Assembly (NCBI GenBank): GCA_963765545.1
Contig: CAVXWW010000009.1
Coordinates: forward strand, 558,001 to 622,000
DNA from: JARRPM01 sp963765545
GTDB lineage: Bacteria; Pseudomonadota; Gammaproteobacteria; Pseudomonadales; Halieaceae
Reading direction: 5' to 3'
Length of the DNA: 64,000 nt
The notes beneath the pieces are model-generated. The model was given only the letters and a program-made list of their open reading frames with translations, was not told the DNA's origin and ran no database searches. Below, piece by piece: positions 43,566 through 52,523 of the stretch. Within the stretch, counting starts at the first letter, position 1; each line of letters opens with the position of its first letter. The position numbers were made by a program, and so were the translations under genes.

Positions 43566-43947
43566 GTCTACCTCTATGGGTGGGTCCCGGGTAAGTATTC
43601 TGTGACTGTCGCGACTCGATTCAAGTATAGCTGCGGTGGTGATCATGGCCCGGCCCTCGAGGATTTGCTTCCAGGCGGCCACCCTTTGCTCTTTCTGGAC
43701 CCACGGCGACTGGCCTGGTTGGCGATCATCATCAAACCGTCTACCCTGCTCTGGTTTCGTCAGATCGCGACAAGGTAGCAGATATCAACAGCTGCCAATG
43801 GAAAAACCATTGCAGCGGATTATTTCAGTTACCAGTGGCGGCCTGAAGAGCTAATTCGCCATGGACAGGACTCGCTACCTGATCGATTAGAACTTAAGTG
43901 TTAGAATTGCCTCTGACGGCATTGGGAGTAAGCAAGTTATCTTAGAA
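43566..43947. other. Divergent intergenic region upstream of sucrose operon
   Basis: 382 bp with no convincing gene. It must contain the promoter of the sucrose operon and that of the zinc-ribbon gene. AGTAAGCAAGTTATCTT at 43926 recalls an IS6-like end weakly. Confidence 0.4.
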
Positions 43948-46095
43948 GTGAACCACGGCAATAGTGGGCTGTATATATGCCTGCTGAGTATTCACGGTCT
44001 CATACGCGGCAACGACCTGGAGCTGGGCCGGGACGCAGATACGGGTGGACAGACCAAATATGTCGTGGATCTCGCTCGTGCGCTCGCCAGGCACCCAGAA
44101 ATCGCCCAGGTAGACCTGATTACGCGTCTGATCAGCGACCCCGCAGTCGATTCTGAGTATTCACGCGAAGAAGAGGAGCTGGAATTCGGAGCTCGCATTA
44201 TTCGCATCCCCTGCGGACCAGACCAATACATTGCGAAAGAACAACTCTGGGATCACCTGGACAGTTTCACCGACAACCTGATGGATTGGTTGAGCAGCCA
44301 GGAGCGATCCCCCTCCATCATCCACAGCCACTACGCTGACGCCGGCTACGTCGGGGTGCGGCTATCAAACCTGCTTGGCGTTCCACTGGTACATACCGGG
44401 CACTCTCTGGGACGAGATAAGCGAAAACGTCTGCTGGCTCGTGGTATCAGTCGCGAACAGATTGCCAAAACCTATAATATCGAGCGCCGCATCGACGCAG
44501 AGGAAGACTTGCTCGCCAATGCCGATCTGGTTATCACCAGCACTCATAATGAGATCGAAGAACAGTATGGTCTTTACAATTATTACGACCCCGATCGCAT
44601 GGCTGTTATTCCCCCGGGCACGGATCTCGATGAGTTCAGGCCATACCAGCTGGGTGAGGTGTTCGCGTTCAGTGCTCAAGTTGATCGTTTTCTGACAAAC
44701 CCTGAGAAGCCATTAATCCTTGCCCTGTCCCGTGCAGATGAACGCAAGAACATTGCGGCGCTTATGGAAGCTTTCGGTGAATCACCCGAGCTACAGGAAG
44801 CGGCCAACCTGCTGATAATTGCGGGTAACCGCGACGATATCAGGGACCTGGACGGGGGCTCCCAATCGGTGTTGACCGATCTGCTGCTGGTATTGGACGC
44901 CTGCGATCTGTATGGAAAGGTGGCCTTACCCAAACACCACAACCCGGCAGACGTATCCCAGATTTATCGAATGGCAGCCGCCAGTGGCGGTGTATTCATC
45001 AACCCCGCGCTTACTGAGCCATTCGGGCTGACATTGCTGGAGGCTGCGGCCAGTGGGTTGCCGCTGGTGGCCACCGAAAACGGCGGCCCGGTAGATATTA
45101 TCCGAAATTGTGAGTGTGGTGAGTTGATTGACCCTCTGGACAAGGTGCAGATGGCAACAGCGCTGCTCAAGTACCTCAACGACGACGCTGAGTGGCAACT
45201 GGCGTCAGCAAATGGCATCAAGCGGGTACGAGAGCTCTACTCATGGCGGGCACATGCAGACGCGTATACAAAACGCGTCCGCAGCCTGCGAGGAAAGTAC
45301 AACGCTATTGTCGATGCGCCGCCGCTGCCACGAAAACTGCGCTATCGTGACCGCGCCATCGTCACTGATTTGGACCAGAGCCTTATTGGTGACAAGGCTG
45401 CGCTAAGTGAGTTATTAACGGTGATTCGGGATAACCGAAAGAATGTTTCCTTTGCTATAGCTACCGGCAGGCGGGTTGACTCCGCCATGGCAGTGATGAA
45501 AAAGCAAGGCATTCCCAGCCCCGATATTTTTATCACCAGCCTCGGCACGCGTATTCAATACGGCCAGGCGCTGACAGATGACGATGTATGGGCAGACCAT
45601 ATTGATTACGACTGGTCGGTCCGGCGCATCAGGCTGGCACTATCACGACTCCCCGGGCTGATTCCACAGGATCAGCGACAGCAGACGCCCTTCAAGATTT
45701 CCTACTTTTACGATGAGCGAAACGCTCCCTCCCTGGATGAGCTCAATACTTTGCTGCGGCAACAGGAGATCACAGCCAACGTGGTGATGTCCTTTGGCCA
45801 GTTCCTCGATGTGGTCCCGGCGCGCGCATCAAAGGGCCAGGCCCTGCGCTATGTGGCACAGAGACTCGAGATCCCGCTGGAGCATATGCTGGTTGCCGGT
45901 GGCTCCGGCGCTGACGAGGATATGATGCGCGGTAATACACTCGCGATGGTCGTGGCAAATCGTCATCATGAGGAGCTCTCACTACTGCCAAGCAAAGACA
46001 GGATTTACTTTGCAAAGAATTCCTACGCCGCTGGAATTATCGAAGCGGTAGAACACTATGATTTTTTTGGTGAGTGTCGGGTGCCCGATGACTGA
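43948..46095 (+). CDS. spsA: Sucrose-phosphate synthase
   Basis: A 715-residue protein that makes sucrose-6-phosphate from UDP-glucose and fructose-6-phosphate. The GT-B (GT4) part includes RDADTGGQTKYVVDLARALA, HTGHSLGRDKRKRLLARG and the nucleotide-sugar site ALTEPFGLTLLEAAASGLP. From about residue 465 there is a HAD-like phosphatase domain (VTDLDQSLIGD) as in plant and cyanobacterial enzymes. The start is GTG 43948. It is the first gene of the sps-spp-fruK-ams operon, overlapping spp by 8 bp. Sucrose would serve as a compatible solute or carbon store. Confidence 0.95.
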   Translation: MNHGNSGLYICLLSIHGLIRGNDLELGRDADTGGQTKYVVDLARALARHPEIAQVDLITRLISDPAVDSEYSREEEELEFGARIIRIPCGPDQYIAKEQLWDHLDSFTDNLMDWLSSQERSPSIIHSHYADAGYVGVRLSNLLGVPLVHTGHSLGRDKRKRLLARGISREQIAKTYNIERRIDAEEDLLANADLVITSTHNEIEEQYGLYNYYDPDRMAVIPPGTDLDEFRPYQLGEVFAFSAQVDRFLTNPEKPLILALSRADERKNIAALMEAFGESPELQEAANLLIIAGNRDDIRDLDGGSQSVLTDLLLVLDACDLYGKVALPKHHNPADVSQIYRMAAASGGVFINPALTEPFGLTLLEAAASGLPLVATENGGPVDIIRNCECGELIDPLDKVQMATALLKYLNDDAEWQLASANGIKRVRELYSWRAHADAYTKRVRSLRGKYNAIVDAPPLPRKLRYRDRAIVTDLDQSLIGDKAALSELLTVIRDNRKNVSFAIATGRRVDSAMAVMKKQGIPSPDIFITSLGTRIQYGQALTDDDVWADHIDYDWSVRRIRLALSRLPGLIPQDQRQQTPFKISYFYDERNAPSLDELNTLLRQQEITANVVMSFGQFLDVVPARASKGQALRYVAQRLEIPLEHMLVAGGSGADEDMMRGNTLAMVVANRHHEELSLLPSKDRIYFAKNSYAAGIIEAVEHYDFFGECRVPDD

Positions 46096-46921
46096 GCGCC
46101 TGCTTTTATGCACAGATCTGGACCGTACATTGCTTCCCAATGGTTCCCAGCCTGAGTCATCCCAGGCCCGCTATCAATTTGCGGCATTGGCAGCTGACTC
46201 ACGTCTTGTGCTTGCCTACGTGACGGGCCGGGATCGACAGCTCGTGCAGGAGGCGCTGGCCCTGTATGAGCTGCCGCAGCCGGATTTCGTGATCGCTGAT
46301 GTCGGCACGACAATTTATCGCATAGAGCCGGATGGTAACTGGACAGCGAATGGGGTGTGGGAAACGAAGATCGGCGCTGACTGGAATGGCCGAGCCAACC
46401 GGGACCTGCAGCACTTACTGGCAGGCGTTCCCGATTTGCGACTGCAGGAAGAGCACAAGCAAAATCGCTATAAACTCAGCTATTATCTGGCGCTGGATGC
46501 CGATCGGGACTCTGTACTCAAAAACGTAATGGAGCGGCTGCGATCGGCCGCCCTGTGTGCTCGCGTCGTGTGGAGTATCGATGAGCAGGCGAATATCGGA
46601 CTGTTCGATATCCTGCCTGAGAGCGCCAGCAAATACCACGCTGTGACAATGTTACAGCAGTTGCAGGGCTTCACTGACAGCAACACGGTTTTCAGCGGTG
46701 ACAGCGGAAACGACATGGAAGTGTTGACCAGTTCGATACCCTCTGTGCTCGTAGCTAACAGTGACCCGCAGGTGCAGCAAGAGGCTTTACAGCTCGCCGC
46801 TTCCAGTGGTCACAGCGCACAGTTGTACATCGCCCGGGGGGGCTACAATGACATGAATGGCAATTACAGTGCGGGTATCCTCGAGGGAATTGCCCACTAC
46901 CATCCGCAATGGCTCTCTTGA
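46088..46921 (+). CDS. spp: Sucrose-6-phosphate phosphatase
   Basis: A 277-residue HAD-family phosphatase that releases sucrose from sucrose-6-phosphate. The nucleophile motif is CTDLDRTLLP (DxDxT); later motifs are AYVTGRDRQLV and a terminal SGDSGNDMEVL. The ATG at 46088 overlaps the sps stop (46093-46095). The separate phosphatase, together with the phosphatase-like domain of SPS, follows the usual bacterial arrangement. Confidence 0.93.
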   Translation: MTERLLLCTDLDRTLLPNGSQPESSQARYQFAALAADSRLVLAYVTGRDRQLVQEALALYELPQPDFVIADVGTTIYRIEPDGNWTANGVWETKIGADWNGRANRDLQHLLAGVPDLRLQEEHKQNRYKLSYYLALDADRDSVLKNVMERLRSAALCARVVWSIDEQANIGLFDILPESASKYHAVTMLQQLQGFTDSNTVFSGDSGNDMEVLTSSIPSVLVANSDPQVQQEALQLAASSGHSAQLYIARGGYNDMNGNYSAGILEGIAHYHPQWLS

Positions 46922-46939
46922 TAAGCGCAGGGTGGCGAT

Positions 46940-47821
46940 ATGAGTAGCGAAAAAGAACTGTATATTTATGGCGAGGTGTTGTTTGACCACTTCCCGGACG
47001 GCATCCGGGTGCTGGGTGGGGCGCCATTCAATGTGGCCTGGCACCTGCAGGCTTTCGGCCAGTCGCCCAGGTTGATCAGCCGGGTTGGTTCTGACCCGGA
47101 GGGCGCACTGGTGCGCGCAGCCATGCGCGATTGGGGGCTCTCCAGCAGTGGCCTGCAAACAGACCCGGTGCTACCCACCGGCAAGGTGGCGGTGACCTTC
47201 CAGGATGGTGAGCCCAGCTACAACATAGTGCCCGACTGCGCCTATGACCATATTGAAGAAGTGTCTCTTCCCGAATGCGATTTGCTGTATCACGGCACAC
47301 TGGCAGCCCGCTTCCCCACTTCCTGTGAAACTTTGCGACATCTGCGAACTGGCCACCCACGTTTGGTTTTTGTTGATGTGAACTTGCGTTCGCCCTGGTG
47401 GCGAGAGGGGGTGGTGAAAGAATTTCTCCAGGGGGCTGACTGGGTGAAGCTGAACAGCGACGAGTTGGCCCTGCTTGCGGGGACGACTGCATCGAGTGAG
47501 AGTGCACGTGCTTTCCTGCACCAGTACCAGCTGCGGGGACTACTGGTCACACACGGAGCGAAAGGCGCCGAGTTGTTTTTCGCTGACGACCAACGACTGA
47601 CGGTGGCGCCATCTCCCGATATTGAGCTGGTGGATACCGTCGGCGCCGGTGACGCGTTCACTGCCGTCATATTACTCGGGCTGCAAAATGATTGGCCTAT
47701 GCCGCTCGCGCTTGAGCGGGCCCAGCAGTTCGCCGCGGCGATAGTGGGCCGTCGCGGAGCCACGGTTTCCGAACCCGGCTTCTACCATGTATTCTCGCAA
47801 GACTGGCAATTGGACGGATAA
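46940..47821 (+). CDS. Fructokinase (PfkB family)
   Basis: A 293-residue ribokinase-family sugar kinase: GGAPFNVAWHLQAFG near the N-terminus and the catalytic VDTVGAGDAFTAVILLG near residue 235. In the context of sucrose genes it should phosphorylate fructose released by amylosucrase, returning it to fructose-6-phosphate for sucrose synthesis or catabolism. It is 18 bp after spp and 17 bp before the amylosucrase gene. Confidence 0.9.
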   Translation: MSSEKELYIYGEVLFDHFPDGIRVLGGAPFNVAWHLQAFGQSPRLISRVGSDPEGALVRAAMRDWGLSSSGLQTDPVLPTGKVAVTFQDGEPSYNIVPDCAYDHIEEVSLPECDLLYHGTLAARFPTSCETLRHLRTGHPRLVFVDVNLRSPWWREGVVKEFLQGADWVKLNSDELALLAGTTASSESARAFLHQYQLRGLLVTHGAKGAELFFADDQRLTVAPSPDIELVDTVGAGDAFTAVILLGLQNDWPMPLALERAQQFAAAIVGRRGATVSEPGFYHVFSQDWQLDG

Positions 47822-47838
47822 GGACGCCGCGCTATCCT

Positions 47839-49794
47839 ATGTATGAACAACAGTCTCATTATCTGCTGAACAGTATTCTTGATCAGCTCAAGCCGGAGAT
47901 TCGCAAACGCGACCTGCGCCATTTCTATACTCGCCTGGGCGCAAATTTTTACGCCATACACAGCCTGTTTCATACGCTTTATGGCGGGCGAGAGGACTTT
48001 CAGGCGCATTTACTGAAATTGGTCAGCGTGATGGCGACGCAGTACATTGCCCGTAGTCAGGTTCTGAAATCACTGGACAGCGTTCGCGAACAGGATCATC
48101 ACTGGTTTCTCGGGCAGGAATGGGTGGGTATGGCGCTGTATCTCGATGGATTCGCCGGCGACCTGCAAGGCCTGGCGGGCAAGCTGCCGTACCTGCAGGA
48201 ATTGGGTGTGAACATGGTGCACGTGATGCCCATTCTGGAGTGTCCTGTCGGCGCCAGTGATGGCGGCTATGCCGTCAGTGATTTTCGCAATATCAATTCG
48301 CGCGCCGGTAACCTGCAGGACCTTGAATCACTGGCTGGAGAAATGCGCCGGCGTCACATGCTGCTGACCCTTGACGTTGTGGTCAATCACACGTCCGACC
48401 AACACGAGTGGGCACGGTTGGCACGGCAGGGCGATGTGTCCTATCAGAACTATTACTACACCTTTGCAAATCGCGATATACCCGATTTATTTGAAGAGAC
48501 GATGCCGGAAGTTTTTCCTGAAAATGCCCCCGGCAATTTCACCTTTGATGAAACCATGAACAAATGGGTAATGACGGTGTTCAATGATTACCAGTGGGAT
48601 CTGAACTACAGCAACCCTGCTGTGTTTATCGAAATGCTGGACATCATACTGTTCTGGGCCAATAAAGGCGCTGATATTGTTCGGCTGGATGCTGTGGCCT
48701 TTCTGTGGAAGAAGATCGGCACCACCTCTCAAAATGAGCGGGAAGCGCACCTTATTTTGCAATTGTTCAAGGACTGCTGCCAGGTTACCGCGCCGGGTGT
48801 GCTATTTATAGCCGAGGCGATCGTTGCACCTGTGGAAATCATCAAGTACTTCGGCGAGGACGCTGTGATCGCCAAGGAATGCGAGATTGCCTACAACGCC
48901 ACCTTAATGTCGCTTATGTGGGATGCTGTGGCAACCAAAAATGCCCGGCTGCTCAATCAGGGCATCAGCAGCCTGCCCGATAAGCTGGACCGGGCTACTT
49001 GGCTGACGTATGTGCGCTGCCACGACGATATCGGCCTGGGCTTTGACGACGCTGATATATACGCCGTCGGCTACGAACCCGGCGCCCACCGCAAATTCCT
49101 GATTGATTATTTCACCGGTGCCTATGACGACTCGCCGGCCCGGGGCCGGCCTTTCGGGGTTAACGAGAAAACCGGAGACGCAAGGATCTCCGGTTCGCTG
49201 GCATCGCTCGTGGGCCTCGAAACTGCTTTGCAGCATGGTGATGAGGTTGCAGTACAGTCCTGCATTGACCAGATCCTGCTATTGCACAGCTTGACTATGG
49301 CTTTCGGCGGCATACCACTGCTCTATTATGGCGATGAGTTGGGCACACTGAATAACGAAAGCTTTATCAACGACGCCGAAAAGGCGAAAGACTCCCGCTG
49401 GATTCATCGGCCCTCCTATGACTGGCAACGCGCTGAACTGCGACACGAAAGGGGCAGCGTCGAGTACCGTATCTTCGAAGGCCTGAAACAGATGATTGCA
49501 GTGCGTAAATCTATCGACGCGATGGCGGATTTCAATAATCGCGAGCTGATTGACGTGGGTAACCCACATCTATTTGTTTTCACCCGCACCCACCTCTCCA
49601 TTTCTTTCGACTCCGTGTTGGTAGTGGCGAATTTCAACGACAGGCCAGAACAATTCAACCTGCATGACCTGCGCAACCGGGGCCGTTTCGAACTGGGCGA
49701 GCTGCGCGATCTCGTCAGTGGAGCATCTCCCGCACTGTTTAACGGGCAGCTGGTTGTTCCAGCTTACGGTTTCTATTGGTTGGTGAGCGCTTAG
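47839..49794 (+). CDS. ams: Amylosucrase (GH13_4)
   Basis: A 651-residue alpha-amylase-superfamily enzyme, of amylosucrase length. It converts sucrose into an alpha-1,4-glucan and fructose. Catalytic motifs are visible: DVVVNHTSD, the nucleophile in DIVRLDAVAFLWK, the acid/base in LFIAEAIV, and the RCHDDIGLGFDD transition-state Asp. The N-terminal helical domain (about 1-90) is typical of this family. It completes the same sps-spp-fruK-ams gene set described in halophilic methylotrophs such as Methylomicrobium alcaliphilum. Confidence 0.92.
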   Translation: MYEQQSHYLLNSILDQLKPEIRKRDLRHFYTRLGANFYAIHSLFHTLYGGREDFQAHLLKLVSVMATQYIARSQVLKSLDSVREQDHHWFLGQEWVGMALYLDGFAGDLQGLAGKLPYLQELGVNMVHVMPILECPVGASDGGYAVSDFRNINSRAGNLQDLESLAGEMRRRHMLLTLDVVVNHTSDQHEWARLARQGDVSYQNYYYTFANRDIPDLFEETMPEVFPENAPGNFTFDETMNKWVMTVFNDYQWDLNYSNPAVFIEMLDIILFWANKGADIVRLDAVAFLWKKIGTTSQNEREAHLILQLFKDCCQVTAPGVLFIAEAIVAPVEIIKYFGEDAVIAKECEIAYNATLMSLMWDAVATKNARLLNQGISSLPDKLDRATWLTYVRCHDDIGLGFDDADIYAVGYEPGAHRKFLIDYFTGAYDDSPARGRPFGVNEKTGDARISGSLASLVGLETALQHGDEVAVQSCIDQILLLHSLTMAFGGIPLLYYGDELGTLNNESFINDAEKAKDSRWIHRPSYDWQRAELRHERGSVEYRIFEGLKQMIAVRKSIDAMADFNNRELIDVGNPHLFVFTRTHLSISFDSVLVVANFNDRPEQFNLHDLRNRGRFELGELRDLVSGASPALFNGQLVVPAYGFYWLVSA

Positions 49795-49844
49795 GCCCAT
49801 GATCCCGGGGCCAGACACCAACTTGGGTGTTAGTGGGTGTCGCT

Positions 49845-49935
49845 AATTTAACTGGCGAAAATTGCGAGAACCGGTGCATGAATACCGATAAGTGTTATCG
49901 ATCCCTATCCGACATCATTAGTTACGCCGCTGGGT
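49845..49935 (+). mobile_element. IS6-like element, left-end fragment
   Basis: GCTAATTTAACTGGCGAAAA, then TTGCGAGAACCGGTGC and a start of the form MNTDKCYRSLSDIISYAAG, matching the start of the 59.6-kb copy (MNTYK..., DIISYAV...). Only the end and about 20 codons remain. Confidence 0.6.
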
Positions 49936-49942
49936 GAAACGC

Positions 49943-50089
49943 TCAAAACCCTTCCGCTATCAGTGTAATGCGCGAAGAGCGCTCTGACACCGCGCCGCGG
50001 ATGCCGATGTTCGGACGCAGCCCGTAACCGTCCCCCTCCATGATCTGGCCCTCAAGAGCGATTCGCATTTGCAGCGGCGCTTGAGGCAT
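49943..50089 (-). pseudogene. Possible outer-membrane-protein C-terminal fragment
   Basis: A short minus-strand frame reads MPQAPLQMRIALEGQIMEGD then GYGLRPNIGIRGAVSERSSR and ends ITLIAEGF. The alternating polar/apolar strands and terminal Phe are typical of the last strands of an outer-membrane beta-barrel protein. No N-terminal part is present. It may be a truncated porin-like gene or a chance open frame; the abutting IS6-like fragment favours truncation. Confidence 0.35.
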
Positions 50090-50119
50090 ATTCTCGGTAC
50101 CATAGAGCCGTAAAACCGC

Positions 50120-51184
50120 TTACTGCCAGCCGGCCCGGTCATAGGCTTTAACGGCTTCTGCCTGGTTTCGCCCAAGCTCCGCAGCATTCAGGGTATCCGG
50201 TTTGAACTCTCCCAAACCCATTAGCGCAGGAGAAACAGCAACGCCCAGCACCGCTGGATACTCTTGATTGCCATTGGCGAAGTAGGCCTGGGCTTGTTCA
50301 GTGCTCAAGTACTCCAGGAAGATAAGCGCGTTTTTCGGGTTGGGTGCGTTGACCACCAGCCCGGCGCCGCTGACGTTGATGTGCGTACCCTCGCCTTGCT
50401 GGTCAGGGAATATTACGCCCACCGCATCCGCGAGCGCCCGGTCTTGCGGGTCCTCGGAGGCCGCCAGGCGTGCCAGGTAGTAGGTGTTCACAACGCCAAT
50501 GCCACATTCCCCACTGGCAACGGCCCGAATCTGGGCGGTGTCATTGCCCTGTGGTGGACGAGCGAAATTGGCGACCACTCCCCTGGCCCAGTCTTCGGCC
50601 TTAGCAACACCCTGCCGCGAAATCATGCTGGCCAGCAGGGAAAGGTTGTAGATGTTGCTCGACGATCTGATGCAGACCTTACCTGCATGCGCCGGGTTTG
50701 CGAGGTCGGCGTAGGTCGACAGGGGCTCGGGCTTACCTGCCGCCTGGTTGAAAATGACCACCCGCGCACGGGTCGACAGGCCAAACCATAGCCCGTCCGG
50801 GTGGCGCAGGTAGTCGGGCAGACGGGCCTCAAGCACCTCGGAGGCGACGGGTTCAAATATACCAGCCTGTTCAGCGCGCCACAGTCGACCGGCATCCGCC
50901 GTAATCAGCAGATCGGCGGCACTGAATTCTCCCTCACTCTGAATGCGCTCGATCAACTCATCCGCACCCGCTTCGATCAGGCGGACTTCGATGCCAGTCT
51001 GTGCCGTGAAGTTGTCATAGAGCGCCAGGTCCGTGTCGTAGTGCCGGGAAGAATAGACATTTACCACCGCTTCTCCAGGCACATCGAGGGCGTCGATCTG
51101 TTCTGCGGCCTGCGGTTGTGTTGACTGTTCGCACGCACCAAGCAGGAGGGCCAGCGCGGCGTAGAGGACAAAGCGAAGTCTCAT
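50120..51184 (-). CDS. Iron(III) ABC transporter, substrate-binding lipoprotein
   Basis: A 354-residue periplasmic iron-binding protein of the FbpA/FutA family. Signal with lipobox LLLGAC, mature start VVNVYSSRHYDTDLALYDNF, and the tandem Tyr near GVVNTYYLARL that coordinates iron in the family. It is downstream of the ATPase gene on the same strand, with a Fur-like palindrome in the short gap, so it likely has its own iron-responsive promoter. It would work with the FbpC- and FbpB-like proteins nearby. Confidence 0.9.
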   Translation of the reverse strand: MRLRFVLYAALALLLGACEQSTQPQAAEQIDALDVPGEAVVNVYSSRHYDTDLALYDNFTAQTGIEVRLIEAGADELIERIQSEGEFSAADLLITADAGRLWRAEQAGIFEPVASEVLEARLPDYLRHPDGLWFGLSTRARVVIFNQAAGKPEPLSTYADLANPAHAGKVCIRSSSNIYNLSLLASMISRQGVAKAEDWARGVVANFARPPQGNDTAQIRAVASGECGIGVVNTYYLARLAASEDPQDRALADAVGVIFPDQQGEGTHINVSGAGLVVNAPNPKNALIFLEYLSTEQAQAYFANGNQEYPAVLGVAVSPALMGLGEFKPDTLNAAELGRNQAEAVKAYDRAGWQ

Positions 51185-51218
51185 GGGGGTCGTTCCCGTC
51201 GTGAATCAGGCCGACATC

Positions 51219-51242
51219 TTAATGAGAATCTTTCGCATTAAC
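51219..51242. promoter_or_regulatory. Fur-box-like palindrome
   Basis: TTAATGAGAATCTTTCGCAT (51219-51238, continuing TAA) is an imperfect palindrome resembling the Fur consensus. It lies in the last codons of the ATPase gene, about 35-58 bp upstream of the substrate-binding gene, a sensible place for iron-dependent repression. Confidence 0.55.
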
Positions 51243-52289
51243 AACCGGGAATTCACGCAAAAACAGAAACACGCTGCCGACCCGGGGTAGCACCCCCACC
51301 CGACAACCCGAGCCCAGGCTATGAGGTCGCGCCAAACGCGCGAACAAGCGGCCACCACGCCCATCATCAATCTCGGCGACATCATCGGCGCCCGCGATAC
51401 GGAGCTCGAGAATGGCTCTGCCTGCATCATCTTGCTGCAACACCAACGAATCGGGTCGGACACTCAGGCTGAGCTGATCGCCCGGCTGCAGACGGCTGAC
51501 ATCAGAGTGTGGCGAGATTGATTCCAGTGGCCAGGAGCCGAAAGCAGTCTGCAGCTGATTGTCTGCCAGCACCGCGTCCACTGTCTGAGCTTGCCCGAAC
51601 AGCGCGGCAACCTGCGCTGATCGCGGCTGTTCGAAGAGCTCTAGCGGTGTTCCCGCCTGCAATACTTTGCCGTCCCCAAGCAGCACTACCTGGTCAGCCA
51701 GCGCCATCACGTCCTCCGGGTCATGAGTAACAAATACACCCACGGTGCCACTCTGGCGGACCATATCTCTTGCTTCAAGGCGCAGTCCCTGGCGTAGAGC
51801 CTGGTCAAGATTGGCGTAGGGTTCATCAAACAGCAGCGCCCGTGGCTCGGGCGCCAGTGCTCTGGCCAGGGCGACGCGCTGGCGCTGCCCGCCGGAAAGC
51901 GTGTGTGGGAGCCGCTGAGCCTCGGCACTCAAACCGACAAGTTCCAGCAGCTCCGCGACCCTGGCGTCACGCTGATCGCCACTCACGCCAAAGCCCGTAT
52001 TCTGGGCAACGGTCATGTGTGGAAACAGTGCGCCCTCCTGGAATACAAGGCCGACAGGTCGCTGCTCCGGCGGCAGGTTGAACCCCTTTTTCCCAAGCAG
52101 CGCCCCATCCAGCCGTATTTCACCCGCCTGCATCTCCAACAGGCCGGCGGCGAGCCCGAGGAGAGTAGACTTGCCACAGCCGGAAGGGCCAACCACGCAG
52201 GTGATCTCGCCAGGGGCTGCGCTGAAACTCAAATCGGTAAGCACCGATTTCTCGTTGTAGGCGTAATAGATCGAATCGAAAGACAGCAT
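51219..52289 (-). CDS. Iron(III) ABC transporter, ATP-binding protein
   Basis: A 356-residue ATPase of the FbpC type: Walker A GPSGCGKSTLLGLAAGL, signature LSGGQRQRVALARAL, Walker B ALLFDEPYANLD, H-loop FVTHD, and a C-terminal TOBE-like regulatory domain (about residues 240-350). The start at 52289 (MLSFDSIYYAYNEK) gives the usual ATPase N-terminus; the frame is open to 52478. It is divergent from the permease gene. Confidence 0.92.
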   Translation of the reverse strand: MLSFDSIYYAYNEKSVLTDLSFSAAPGEITCVVGPSGCGKSTLLGLAAGLLEMQAGEIRLDGALLGKKGFNLPPEQRPVGLVFQEGALFPHMTVAQNTGFGVSGDQRDARVAELLELVGLSAEAQRLPHTLSGGQRQRVALARALAPEPRALLFDEPYANLDQALRQGLRLEARDMVRQSGTVGVFVTHDPEDVMALADQVVLLGDGKVLQAGTPLELFEQPRSAQVAALFGQAQTVDAVLADNQLQTAFGSWPLESISPHSDVSRLQPGDQLSLSVRPDSLVLQQDDAGRAILELRIAGADDVAEIDDGRGGRLFARLARPHSLGSGCRVGVLPRVGSVFLFLREFPVVNAKDSH

Positions 52290-52523
52290 CGCAACACTCA
52301 GGCAGGGGATTTTCAAGCAGGCAGGTAGGGTTTGGCCCGCCTGGTTGACCAGTGAGTAGACGAGGATAAGTGCTTCCTCCATTATGAGCAATGTGCCCAG
52401 GAGCAAAGCTATGAGACGGACAATGCACACCCATTCACCCCGGTTCAAGCCTGAAGGTGCCAGCAAGGCTGAGGACACTGCTGAAGCTGCGCAGCAACAC
52501 CATGCCGGGCCCGGCGTCTGTCT

